Source: Cyanophora paradoxa (Eukaryota; Glaucocystophyceae; Cyanophorales; Cyanophoraceae). Taken from it: a stretch of 64,000 nt of DNA. Below the pieces are notes generated by a model. That model had not been told where the DNA came from. It did no database searches and saw nothing but the letters and a program-made list of their open reading frames with translations. A program made the translations under genes and the position numbers. Shown here piece by piece: positions 36,101-46,100 of this stretch (positions within the stretch are counted from its first letter, which is position 1; the number at the start of each line of letters is the position of its first letter). The stretch lies in the NCBI GenBank assembly GCA_004431415.1, contig QPMI01000632.1, positions 62,001-126,000 of the forward strand, given 5' to 3'.

Positions 36101-38803
36101 CGAGCCCGTCCTCCCTCCCCTCCCTGCGGCAACCGCAGCCCCCGGCGGTTCGCGGCCCCCCGAGCGCCGAGCCGAGCCCCGGGGACCTTCCGCCCAGCCC
36201 TCTCGAGGCCCCCGCGCCCCCTCCTCCGCCCCAGGATCCCCCCCCCTCCGCGCGCCCCTCGGCGCCGCCCTCGGCCCGTGCGCTGGGGGTGCGGGCACCG
36301 GCGCCCCACCGCTGGTCGGCCTCGCGCTACCTCGTCCACTCGCGCACCCTGAACGCCGCTTCATTCCCCCTCGCCGCCGGCGCCGACGCGGGGTACGAGC
36401 TGGCGGCCAAGGGCGCCCTCGACGCCCCCTCCGCGGTCCCCACGCCGCTGGCGCTGGGGGGCGTGGCGGGGAGCGAGAGGGCGGGGCGCGCCCCGGCCCC
36501 CCCCTCCCGTGCGAGCTCTTTCTTGCAGGTGCGCCCCGCGCCCGCTCCGCCCCGACACACTCTGCTCTGCTCTGCGTCGCCCGATGCCTCCCGTCGTAGC
36601 TCGCCGGGTCGGAGCGCGGGAACTCGGACCCCTCGGTCTCGGGCCGCAGCGTGCGCCTCGCGGCCGGCCGGCGCCGCCGCTGGTGGCGCCTCGGCCTCTC
36701 GTTCCCCGACAGGGACGACGAGGTGCGCGCGCCCCGCCGGGCCCCGCCCCGCCCCGCCCCGCCTCCGGCTGAGGCACCCCAGGCGGCCTACGAGCAAACC
36801 GTGGAGCACGGGGTGGACGGCGGCCTGCGCGCCCTCGCCGCCTGGGGCTGCCTCCACCTGCTCCTCTTCCCCGCCCTCCGCCACGTCGCCGGCGGCCTCG
36901 CCGAGAGCCCCCTCGCCGACGGCACCCTCGTCGAGTACGGCCTGCGCGGCGCCTACGCCGTGACCTTCACCGCCGCCCTCGCCCTGCTCGCCGCCGCGCG
37001 GCGGGACGCCGGCGCCGCCGCCCCCGGCGAGCAGATGCTGCAGCGGCGCGCGCGCCGCCTCCGCAGCGCCGCGCTTCATCTTGTAGCCGCCGCGGCCGCC
37101 GCGGGTCCCGTCCTCCGGTGCGGAACTGCGCTTAGAGCGCCCCCGCCCTCTCCTGCGCTGGCGTTTCACTCTAATCCCCCCTCCAGATACGTGCGCGATC
37201 TTGTGGGAGAGCAGATGGAGCCGGCCAAGCCTGTCTCGCACTCCGCCCTCTCGGTGCCGACCCCTCGCAAACGCCTCGGAGGGTTCCATCAGAGTCCACG
37301 AGAGGTCTGACCGTGACCTTTATCAGCTCGCGGACGCGGACGCGATCTTCTCGCTCGTGTGCGTCATTGCCCTGGGGTTCCTGCCGTTCGCCCACGCCGC
37401 CCTCTGGGCCGCCGTCCTCGTCGCCTCGTGCGGGACCCTCCCACTGATTGGAGCTCGAATTCGGTCGGCGGCTTGACTTCCTGCTCTCAGGTCCGGCTGC
37501 ACGTTTTTCAGCGCGACGCGCTCGGCGGACATCGTGCCGGTCTGGCTCGCCCTCTTCTCGCTCGCGGCGGGGGCCACGGGCTACCTCCGCGAGGCCGAGT
37601 CGCGCCGCTCCTTCGCGCTCCAGGCGCGCGGCCGGCGCGAGGCGGCCAAGGCGGCGGAGGCGGAGGGCGACGCGCGCGCAATGCTCGACCTCTGCCTCCC
37701 GCGCGCCGTCCTCCGACTCTTGCCCCGCGCCGGCGGCCTCGGCGAGTGGCCCTCCGCAGGCCTACCAGAGTGCGGCCTGTGCACGCACTTTCCCGTCGCG
37801 ATGTCGTGCCGATCGGACCGCAGCGCGGCGGCGTGGGCGGAGTACGAGAGCGTAGCGGTGCTGCAGAGCGACATCGTCGGCTTCTCGGCGCTCACGAGCC
37901 GCACCGACCCGCACCACCTCGTCTCAGCCCTCAGTGCGCACGCGCCTCCGCCCTCGCCCGTCGCGCGCCCGCGCCGCCTCCAACGGCCCTTCCTCTCCGT
38001 CCAGACGCGCTCTTTGCCGGCTGCGACGACATCGCCGAGCGGCACGGCGTCCAGACCCTCCGCACCGCCGGCGGTCCGCCCGCCCCGTCTTTGCGCCCCC
38101 GCGCTTGCTGAGGCGCTCGTGGGTGCAGACGCGTGGGTCGGGGCGATCGGGCTGGAGTCGCCGGCGGGCGGGCGCGAGGTGGGCGCCCTGCTGCGGGCCG
38201 CCGAGGAGATGCTGGCCCTCTACGCCCGCACCACCCTCGCCGTCCGCCGCAGCCTCGGCCCGGACCCCGCGGCCGACGCCGCCGCCGCCGCCGCGGCGGC
38301 GGCGCCGGGGCCCCTCCGGCGTACGCAGTCGATCAAGCGCTGGGTGAAAGAGGCCGTACCCGTGCGCTTCGGCGTGGGGTTGGGCCCCGCCCGCGGCGCC
38401 GTCATCGGGGTACGCCAGTGGACGTGGGAGCTCCTCGGCCCCGCCGTCAACGGTACCCCCCGCCGCCCCGCCCCGCCCTGCCCCTCCGCCAGCCCCGCCC
38501 CGCTTCGCCCGACGCCCTCGGGACGGCAGACGCGCAGGAGATGGAGAGCACAGGGGTCCGCGGCCGCATCCACGTGCGTTCCCGTCGCCGTGCTGTGCCG
38601 GCCCTTGCAATCGATCGAATTCGAATTCGGCACCGCGGCGGCAGGTCACGCAGGCGGTGGCGGACTGCGCGGGGCCGGCGTTCCGCTTCGAGCCGACGCC
38701 GGGCGCCTCGGGCGCCCTCCTCGTCCTCCCCTCCTCACCCGCGGCCGCGGCCACCGCCCAGGCGGGGGGTGGCTCGCGAGCGGAGGCGGCGCTCCCGCTG
38801 TGA
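33184..38803 (+). CDS. Transmembrane class III adenylyl cyclase, copy C
   Basis: Start ATG 33184 (MQFARVKPLA), stop TGA 38801-38803. Same layout as copy A in the opposite direction: membrane cassette 1 (about 33470-34360), signalling helix with ALHNLLPE (34530), first cyclase domain (34640-35640: ATVVFVSAR, IKIKSMGTTFMV, AFDCFGDACNLAQR, LVKGRGPVATCFVERG), Pro-rich linker (35650-36700), membrane cassette 2 (36790-37600: DAIFSLVCVIALGFLPFAHA, VPVWLALFSLAAGATGYL) and second cyclase domain (37690-38800: LQSDIVGFSALTSRTDP, GDAW across an intron at about 38067-38119, VRFGVGLGPARGAVIG, MESTGVRGRIHVRS). The metal-binding Asp pair is only in the second domain; the substrate Lys and Asp and the catalytic Asn and Arg are only in the first, so one composite active site is expected. 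More diverged from A and B than they are from each other. Confidence 0.8.
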
Positions 38804-39321
38804 TGCTGTGAGCTTCTCGACTATGATTTTGACGTCCCATTTCTTATTTGTTTATGGCTTTGTAGGGCGCAGTCACTGAGTAGCGTTCATTAGATAAACC
38901 ATACTATGACTTGTAATGCAGTGCGGATAACCGTTTGAACTAACCATACTATGATAACTTGTAATGCAGTGCGCATGCCGAATATCCGAAACCGCAGTTA
39001 GCTTTACTTTAGCCACAGCTCTGCTCAGTTTGTCGATCGATGCGCGCGCTCCTCTCCGGATCCTAAAACTGTCTTCGAATTCTGATTTCATGCAGCGAAG
39101 TCGTTTAATCTTGTCTATGTAGTCATACAGAGCTCGAGTATCACTTCGCGATCACAGCTAACTTATATTAGTAATTATACATACTATGATAAGAGATATA
39201 TAAATATCGCTTTGTTTTTGGAGAATTACGTATACCGGCTACAGTCTCGATAGATATGTACATGTGCACCAGCACTGCGGGGGATTTATCGCTTGAATAC
39301 TTACACCAGGGTCGCTTTAAG
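38804..39321. other. Intergenic region with short repeats
   Basis: AT-rich. The phrase aaccatactatga followed by cttgtaatgcagtgcg occurs at 38897-38925 and 38942-38973, and catactatgataa recurs near 39179. The segment 39105-39200 resembles the downstream flank of the coiled-coil gene. No gene seen. Confidence 0.5.
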
Positions 39322-39960
39322 CTACTTGTGCGCTGCGGCCGCGGCTCCAGCGCCTGCATGATCTGCTGATGATGATGCACGTGCCAGCGCGGGCGGGGCC
39401 ACGCAGAAGGCGCGGGCGAAGGCGCCCTCGACGGCGGCGACGCTGGCGAGGAGGGAGCGGGCGGGGCCGGCGAGCCCCGTGGCGCGCCCCTCGACCGCCC
39501 GCCGCTGCTCCTCCGCCCGCCCCACCACTGGGCCACCAGCCCCTGCATCTTCCCGCCGGGGCATTGGCGGGACGGCGCCGGCCCAAGCGGCGTTGGAGCG
39601 GATCTCTGAGGCGGCCTCCGTCAGCGCCTGCATGTCCCTGCTGGCGGCCGGATCAGTTCAGATCGGATCAGGCAGCGATTCCACGACTGCATGCGGCGCC
39701 GCGGCCGGCTCGGAGGCGCTCGCCGCGCGAGAGACAGCGCTGATCATGAGGTGGAGAACGCGCGCGGGGCGCCGGCGCGCGAGAGAAAGCGCTGATCATG
39801 AGGTGGAGCACGCGGGGCGCCGGCGCGCGAGAGAGGGCGCCCGGCCACGCTGACATCGCAGCGGGGCCATGCGCGGCGGGCGACGGCGAATCCGGCTCTG
39901 CAAACAGACGCGACATGTCCGCGGCCGCGCCGGGCGAAATAGCACACAAAGGGCCTCCTC
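39322..39960 (-). pseudogene. Truncated copy of the coiled-coil gene
   Basis: The minus strand reproduces one 5' exon of the coiled-coil gene (ISPGAAADMSRLFAEP, 39945-39890) and then, after about 200 bp of unrelated repeat, its last two coding pieces (DMQALTEAASEIRSNAA at about 39630-39580; LLASVAAVEGAFARAF at about 39460-39410). All the central coiled-coil exons are missing. The normal stop after AFTRAF has become a Cys codon, so the frame runs on to 39322. Near-identity of the surviving pieces makes the duplication fairly recent. With cyclase C in between, the locus reads coiled-coil gene, cyclase, coiled-coil relic. Confidence 0.75.
39735..39840. repeat. Tandem repeat inside the coiled-coil relic
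   Basis: A unit of about 50 bp with gcgctgatcatgaggtggag and ggggcgccggcgcgcgagag occurs twice in a row (from about 39736 and about 39789), replacing the central exons of the parent gene. Confidence 0.75.
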
Positions 39961-39970
39961 CAGCATCCGG

Positions 39971-40020
39971 GAATCAGGCGGAAACATGCGGAATCATGCG
40001 GAAACATGCGGAAACAGGCG
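39971..40020. repeat. 10-bp tandem repeat x5
   Basis: Five units of ga(a/t)(a/t)ca(g/t)gcg run head to tail (gaatcaggcg, gaaacatgcg, gaatcatgcg, gaaacatgcg, gaaacaggcg). They lie about 125 bp upstream of the proposed start of the SET-domain gene, a period close to one helical turn. Confidence 0.9.
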
Positions 40021-40145
40021 GATCGAACACGTCCATGCACCGTGCAGCTTTGAGCGACCGTGCGGGAGCTTCTACATGGCCTCGGCACGCTGCTTTTGAC
40101 GAGTACCCAGCGGGGGGGTACAGCAAATTCGGGGCGAGCGGCGCG

Positions 40146-43100
40146 ATGGACGAAGGAGAGCCGCCCTCCGCTCTTTTGGACGGAGAACCGCCCTCCGCTC
40201 CCGTCGAAGACGTTCCACAGCCCACCGCCGCCCATCCTCAGCCAATGGAGGACAGCGAGGCCAGCGCGAGCCCGCCTGCGTCCGATCCTTGCGAGGGCTT
40301 ACCCAGCGAGAATGCTCCTAGAAGCGCCAGCGAGCTTGCGGATAGCGAGGAAGTGTCGGGCGCGCCTTCCGAATCACGCGGCGGGAAAGCGGGCCCGTCG
40401 GACGGCGACGCGCAGGAGCAGGGGCCGGCAGCAGTGCCCCCAGAAGAGGGGGACGCGCTTCCTTCAACCGCGGCGGACGCAGCACCGGCGAAGAAGAAAC
40501 CGAAGAGACCGAAGATGTCTTTCGACCGGAGGCTCGCCCAGGCCTCGCAGGCGCCCACTTCTGAGCACGAAGATGGTGCTTATTCGAACGGGGCGACCCG
40601 AGAATCGGAGGGCGGACGCCTGCGCCGGCGCACAACCGCGGGGTCGCCCAAGCCCTCCGCGCTAGCCGCGACGCCGCCCCCGCACCCGCCCCCTTCATCG
40701 GTGCGGCCGCCCGAACGACTGCCTCTCGATGCACGCTGCTCACGGCTGCCCGTCGGACAGGACGGGACCGCATCCGAGGGCGACCCCGTCACGCACACGT
40801 TCATTAGCTGGGAGAAGATTGAAGGGATTTCCCTCGTGCACTACTCCAGCGGCCCGCTCTTTTCGAAGGCGGGCAAGGAGAACTTCCTGCGCTACCTCAT
40901 GTGCGCGTTGACCGCCGCGGGGGATGCGCCGCCGCGCCGGGGCCGCGCGGCTGACACGCGGGGCGGGGCGGGCAGGGCGACGAGCGGGGCAAGCTACGAG
41001 AGCGAGAAGGCGAAGAAGGCCCGCTTCAGGCGCTGCGCGATCCGCGTGGGCGGGGAGGCCCAGGACCGCGAGTACTTCCGCAGGGACCTCCGGTGCGCCC
41101 GGCCGGCCGGCCGGCTGGCCGCCCGGCGCCGGCGGCGGTGCGCTGAGGCGCGGGCGGGCGGGCGCGCACGCAGGGCGTTCCCGGACCTGAAGCTGCCGGA
41201 GGGGGAGGGGAGCGTGCCGGCGGCGGCGCAGGACGTCTCCATGGACGCGGTGCGGGAGGCCCTCTCGGACGACTTCATGGTCCACTTTCGCCGCTCCGTC
41301 GGCGTCGGCGCGTACCCCCCTCCCCGCCGCCCCGGCCGCGCGCCCCTGACGCCGCGCCGCGCGCAGCGCTCATCCACGACCCCGAGAACCCGGCGAGGCG
41401 GTACGCCCCCAGCGAGAGCCCCGCCTACGGCCTGTTCGCCCGTGTACCCCTCCTCAAGGGCACCGTGAGTGCCGTTACTCGCCGTAACCCCGCCCCCGCC
41501 CCCGCCGCGGCGGCCGACGTACCCCCGCAGGTCTTCCCGTACGGGGGCGTGGTTAAAACGAGCGAGGAGTACGACGCGGAGCCGCTCGAGAACGATCTCG
41601 GCCGGTACGAGGGATTCCGCGTACCCCGAACCCCCCCGTGACGGCGTGCCCCGCTCCAGGATGTACTGCGTGAACCTGGAGTCGACGCGGACGTGGTGGC
41701 CGCTGGTGGCGCGGGACGGGGCGCGCTGCGTGCGGAGCGACGCGGTGCTGGTCGTCGACGGCTTCCCCGTCCGCTCCGAGGCTGGATTCATAAACGACTA
41801 TCGCTCCTGCATCCTGCCCCAGGCGGACGAGGAGCCGCCCGCCCCCGAGCGCCCCGGCCCCGGCCCCGGCCCCGCCCCCGCCCCCGCTGCCGACTCTGAG
41901 GCCGCCCCCGCCACGCCGGCACCCCCGACTGAAGAGGAGGAGGCGGCGGCGGCGGCGGGGCCCGCTCCCGGGCCCGCTCCCGGGTCGGCGCCCGTCTCCC
42001 CTGCGCCCCGCGCCGACAAGCGCCACTCGCCGGGCCCCCACATCCACCGCCGCCCCGGCGACCCCGCCGCCGCCGCCTCCTCCTCCTCCTCCTCTGCTCC
42101 CGCGCCCGCGGCGGGGCCCTCCTCCTCCTCCTCCTCCTCCTCCTCCTCCTCGTCCGCCGCTGGCGCCGCCGCGGCGGCCGCCGGGGCGCCTGCGGAGGGG
42201 GCGGGGCGGCGGAGCAACACGGTGCTCTTCGAGGCGCTGGTGGACGGCTTCCCGTACGCCTTCTTCGTCGTCACGGAAGACATCCCAGCCGGCGCCGAGG
42301 TGCCGGGGCCCGGCCCGCCGCCCCGCCCCGCGCCCTGCGACGCTTAGCTCCGGGGCGGGGGCAGCTGCTGTGCGACTACAAGGAGCAGTTCTGGGAGATC
42401 TACTTCCGCGAGTGCGCCGCCCACGCCCTCCGCATCTCCCGCTTCGAGGAGGCGGTGCGCCCTGCACCCCCCCGCCCGCCCCGCCCCCGCCCCCGCCCCG
42501 CCGCCGGCCCGGGGTCGAGCGGGGCGGCAGTGGCGGCAGCGGGAGGAGCAGCTGAAGCGGGAGATGGCGCTGGAGAAGGAGCGGGAGCTGCAGGAGGAGC
42601 GCGCCCGCCGCAGGAAGGTCACCGCCGAGCTCCGGGTCCGCCCCGCCCCGCCCCGCCCCGCCCCGCCCCGCCCCGCCCCGCCCGCCCGCCCCGCCCCCGT
42701 CTCTGCCGCCTCGCTGACTGCCCGGCAGAACCTCAAGATACGGCTCGCGATCAACGCCAAGCGGCGGAACGGCGGCGACGGCTCCGGCGATGCGGCGGCG
42801 GCGGCGCCGGCGCTGACAGTCGACCGGGAGACCCTGGAGGAGTTCCTTAGGGAGGTCGCCCCCGACCTGCTCGCCCCGGTCCGCGCCCCCGCCCCCGCCG
42901 CCCCTGCCGCGCCGAGGAAGCTGAACGGGGGCGCGCGCGCGCGTGCGCGCAGCCGGGCACCTTCCCCGCCCTGCCCGCCCCCGAGTCCTCCTCCTCTCCG
43001 ACCCCTGGCGGCTCCTCCTCCTCCCCCGCCCCCAGCGGCAGCCCGGATGCCTCCCTCGGCGCCTCCTCCTCCATGGCCCTCGTCCCCTACGCCCCGGCCC

Positions 43101-46100
43101 CGGCCCCCGCCGCCGCCTCCTCCTCGTCGGGGCCCTTGGTTCCCTACGGGCGCCCCGCCCCGTCGGCTATCCCCGTGGGCGGCCTGCACACCCCCTGGAG
43201 CGTCCCCCTGCCCCTCATCAGCCAGCTGCGCGCCGCCTCCCGCAAGCCAGCGGCGCCCATCTCCAAGCACGCCCGCAAGGCGAGGCCCCCGCCGCCCCGC
43301 CCCGCCCCGCCCCGCCGCGCCCCGCCGGGCCGCCGCTGAGACCCGGCGCAGGAAGCGCTGGCCAAGGCGGCCGTTGCCAAGGCGATGGGCACGGCGCGCA
43401 GCGGCAAGCCCGTCTCCGCCGTGCGCGGCCCCGCCCGACCCGCCCGCCCGCCCATCCCGCACGGCCCCCTGGCCGCAGCCGACGCGGGCGGGGCGTGGCA
43501 GGCGGTGCTGGCGTCGATCGCGCGGGCGCGGGAGGCGCGGCAGCGGAAGATGGCGGAGCGCAAGCTGGCGGAGGCCAGGGGGGAGGCGCCCCCGCCGCCC
43601 AAGCCGCGCACGGCCTCGCTGCTCGCCTCCCCGGCCGGCGCCGGCGGCAAGGGCGTGCACAAGGGCATGGGGAAGGGCTGGGCCAAGGGCCTCGTGCGTA
43701 CCCCCGACGGGACGTGGCTTCCCCCGGCAGCGCCAGCAGCGACCCCGGCGCCGGCCCCAGCGGCTTCGGCGGCGCGCGCGGGCGCGGCAGGGGCGGCATC
43801 CGCGGCCGCGGCGGCCGCGGCGGCCTGGGCCCCCGCGGGGCCCGGGGCGGCTTCGGCGGCCGCGGCCGCGGGCGGGGCGGCTTCGCCACGCGCGGCCGGG
43901 GCGGGGCGGCCTCAGGCTCCTTCGCAGCGCGGGCGCGAGCAGCAGCGGCGGGGGCGGGGGCGGCCTGTACGGCGGCAAGGGGGCGTTCAAGGGGATGGGC
44001 AAGAACTGGCGGCGCGTCCTCAAGCAGCAGCAGCAGCAGCAGCAGCGGGCGGCGCCGTCGTGGTGGGAGCCCTCGCCCGCCTGCGCGGCGACCGGGCGGC
44101 CCGCGGCCGCGGCGCCGGCCGCGGGGGCGCTCGCGGCGGCCGCGGGGCGGGGGCGGCATCCGGGCGCGGCTCTCGTTCTCGTCGCAGAGCCTGCAGGAGC
44201 GGAGGGAGGAGGACCTGTGGGAGGGCGTCCGCGTCTGCGAGGCGCGCGCCCGCCAGTTCCGCGCCGACGCCGACGCCGAGCGCGCAAAGGGCGACCGCGC
44301 CGACCGGTCCGCCCCCGCCCGCCCGCCCGCCCGCGCGCCCGCCAGTCTCCGGCTCTGAGCGAGGCCCCGGGGGCAGGGCGGTGGTGAGGTACGGGACGAA
44401 GCGTGCGCGGCAGGCGCTGGCCCAGGCCGGCACCTACCGCGCCGAGCTCGAGCGCCGCGGCGTCCACGGCGCCGAGGCCCGCGGGGCGGGGCGGCGCCGG
44501 ACCTCGCCCTCCTCGCCCGAGGGCGAGGAAGGGGAGGGCGAGGGTGAGGACGGCGGGGAGGAGCCGCCGGCGCTGAGCCTGCCGCACCGCCACGGGAAGA
44601 AGCTGGACTTCCGCACCGTGGAGGAGCTGAGGGAGGACCTGGCGAACGTGCGGGCGCGCGCCGCGTGGTTCCGGCGGGCGATGCGGGCCGGGGCCGGGGC
44701 GGGCGGGCGGCGCAAGTACGGGCCGGAGCAGTGCCAGCGGCACATCGCCGAGGCCGAGGAGCGGGCGGCGCGCTTCGAGGCGGCGCTGGCGGCCCGCGGC
44801 GAGGAGGTCGAGTCGGAGGGCGAGCCCGACGCCGACGCCGAGGCGGAGGCGGAGGCGGGGGCGGCCGCCGAGGCCGGGCCCGAGACCGGCGCCGCCCCGG
44901 CGGAGGAGGAGGAGGCGCCGGGCGGGCGCGGGCCGCTGCCGGAGCCGCCGGCCTTGGCGGAGCGCAAGGGCGTGAAGCTGCTCGAGCGGGGGGCGGAGAT
45001 GCTCCGGAACGACATCGTGACGATCGGGAGCCACCTCGACGCCCTCGCCCACTGGGCCGCCCTCGACGGCGCCGCCTCCGAGGCGGGCCGCCCCTCCCCA
45101 CGCCCTCGCCCCGCCCTGCCTGCCTGACGCCGGGCGCAGGAGAGCGTGCTGGTGTGCAAGAAGCGGATGAAGTACTACCGGCGGGTGCTGAGCAAGTACC
45201 AGGCGCACCTGAAGCAGCTCCTGAACGAGGACATCAAGCCCGAGGTCGTCGAGGAGCCGGCGGCCGAGCAGGAGGAGGGCGCCCAGCCGGGGCCCGGGCA
45301 GGAGCCGGAGGCGCCGGGCCGGCGGCGCAGGCAGCGCACGCCGGGGCCCGCCGGGGAGGAGGAGGCGGCCGCGGACGCGGGGCAGGCGCCGCAAGCCGAC
45401 GCGACGCCCTCGCGGCGGCCGCGGCGGCAGCCGCGGCGGGCGGGCGAGCCCGGGGAAGAGGCCCGGCAGAGGCCGAGGCGGAGGGCCCGGAGGCCGGCCC
45501 CTCCCCGCGGCGGAGGCCGCAGAAAGCGACGCGTCGGCGGCGGCGCCGGAGCCGACGCTGGCTGACATGCTGAAGCGGAAGACGCCTATCCCGAAGGTGC
45601 GCGGGGGCGCCCGGCCGCCCGGCCCGGCCCGGCCGGCCCTCTGACGCCCCGCCCCGGGCAGCGGACGAACGCGGAGCTGCTGGAGCTTGTGCGGCGCGAC
45701 CGGGCGAAAGCCGAGACCAAGGCGAAGGTGCTTCGACGCGCGGGGCGCTCCGCTCGCGGGGCGCTCCGCTCGCGGGGCTGCCCGGGGGCCGACGCGGGGC
45801 GGGGCGGGGCCGCGCGGCAGGACATCGAGACGATGAAGCAGCGCGGCTGGCAGGCGGCCGACATCGCGCCCGTGAAGGCGGCGAAGGCGAGGGCTGAGAA
45901 GCACCTGGCGGCCTGCCTCGGCGAGCTCGCGAAGCGCGGCGTCGAGATCGAGGAGGCGGCGGCGCCCCCGCCGGGCGAGGGGCCTTCCCCGCTCCCCCGC
46001 AAGCGGAGGGCAGCGCCCGCTCCGCAATCCGAAGCCGAGGCGGAGGCGGAGGGGGAGGCGGAGGGGGAGGCGCGGGCCGGCCCCTCGGGGGCGCCCGACG

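Noticed and set aside
40960-46000. CRISPR-like regular repeats such as (ccccg)n and (gag)n
   Set aside because: These are simple-sequence tracts without unique spacers in a eukaryotic intron/exon context; no cas-like gene is present.
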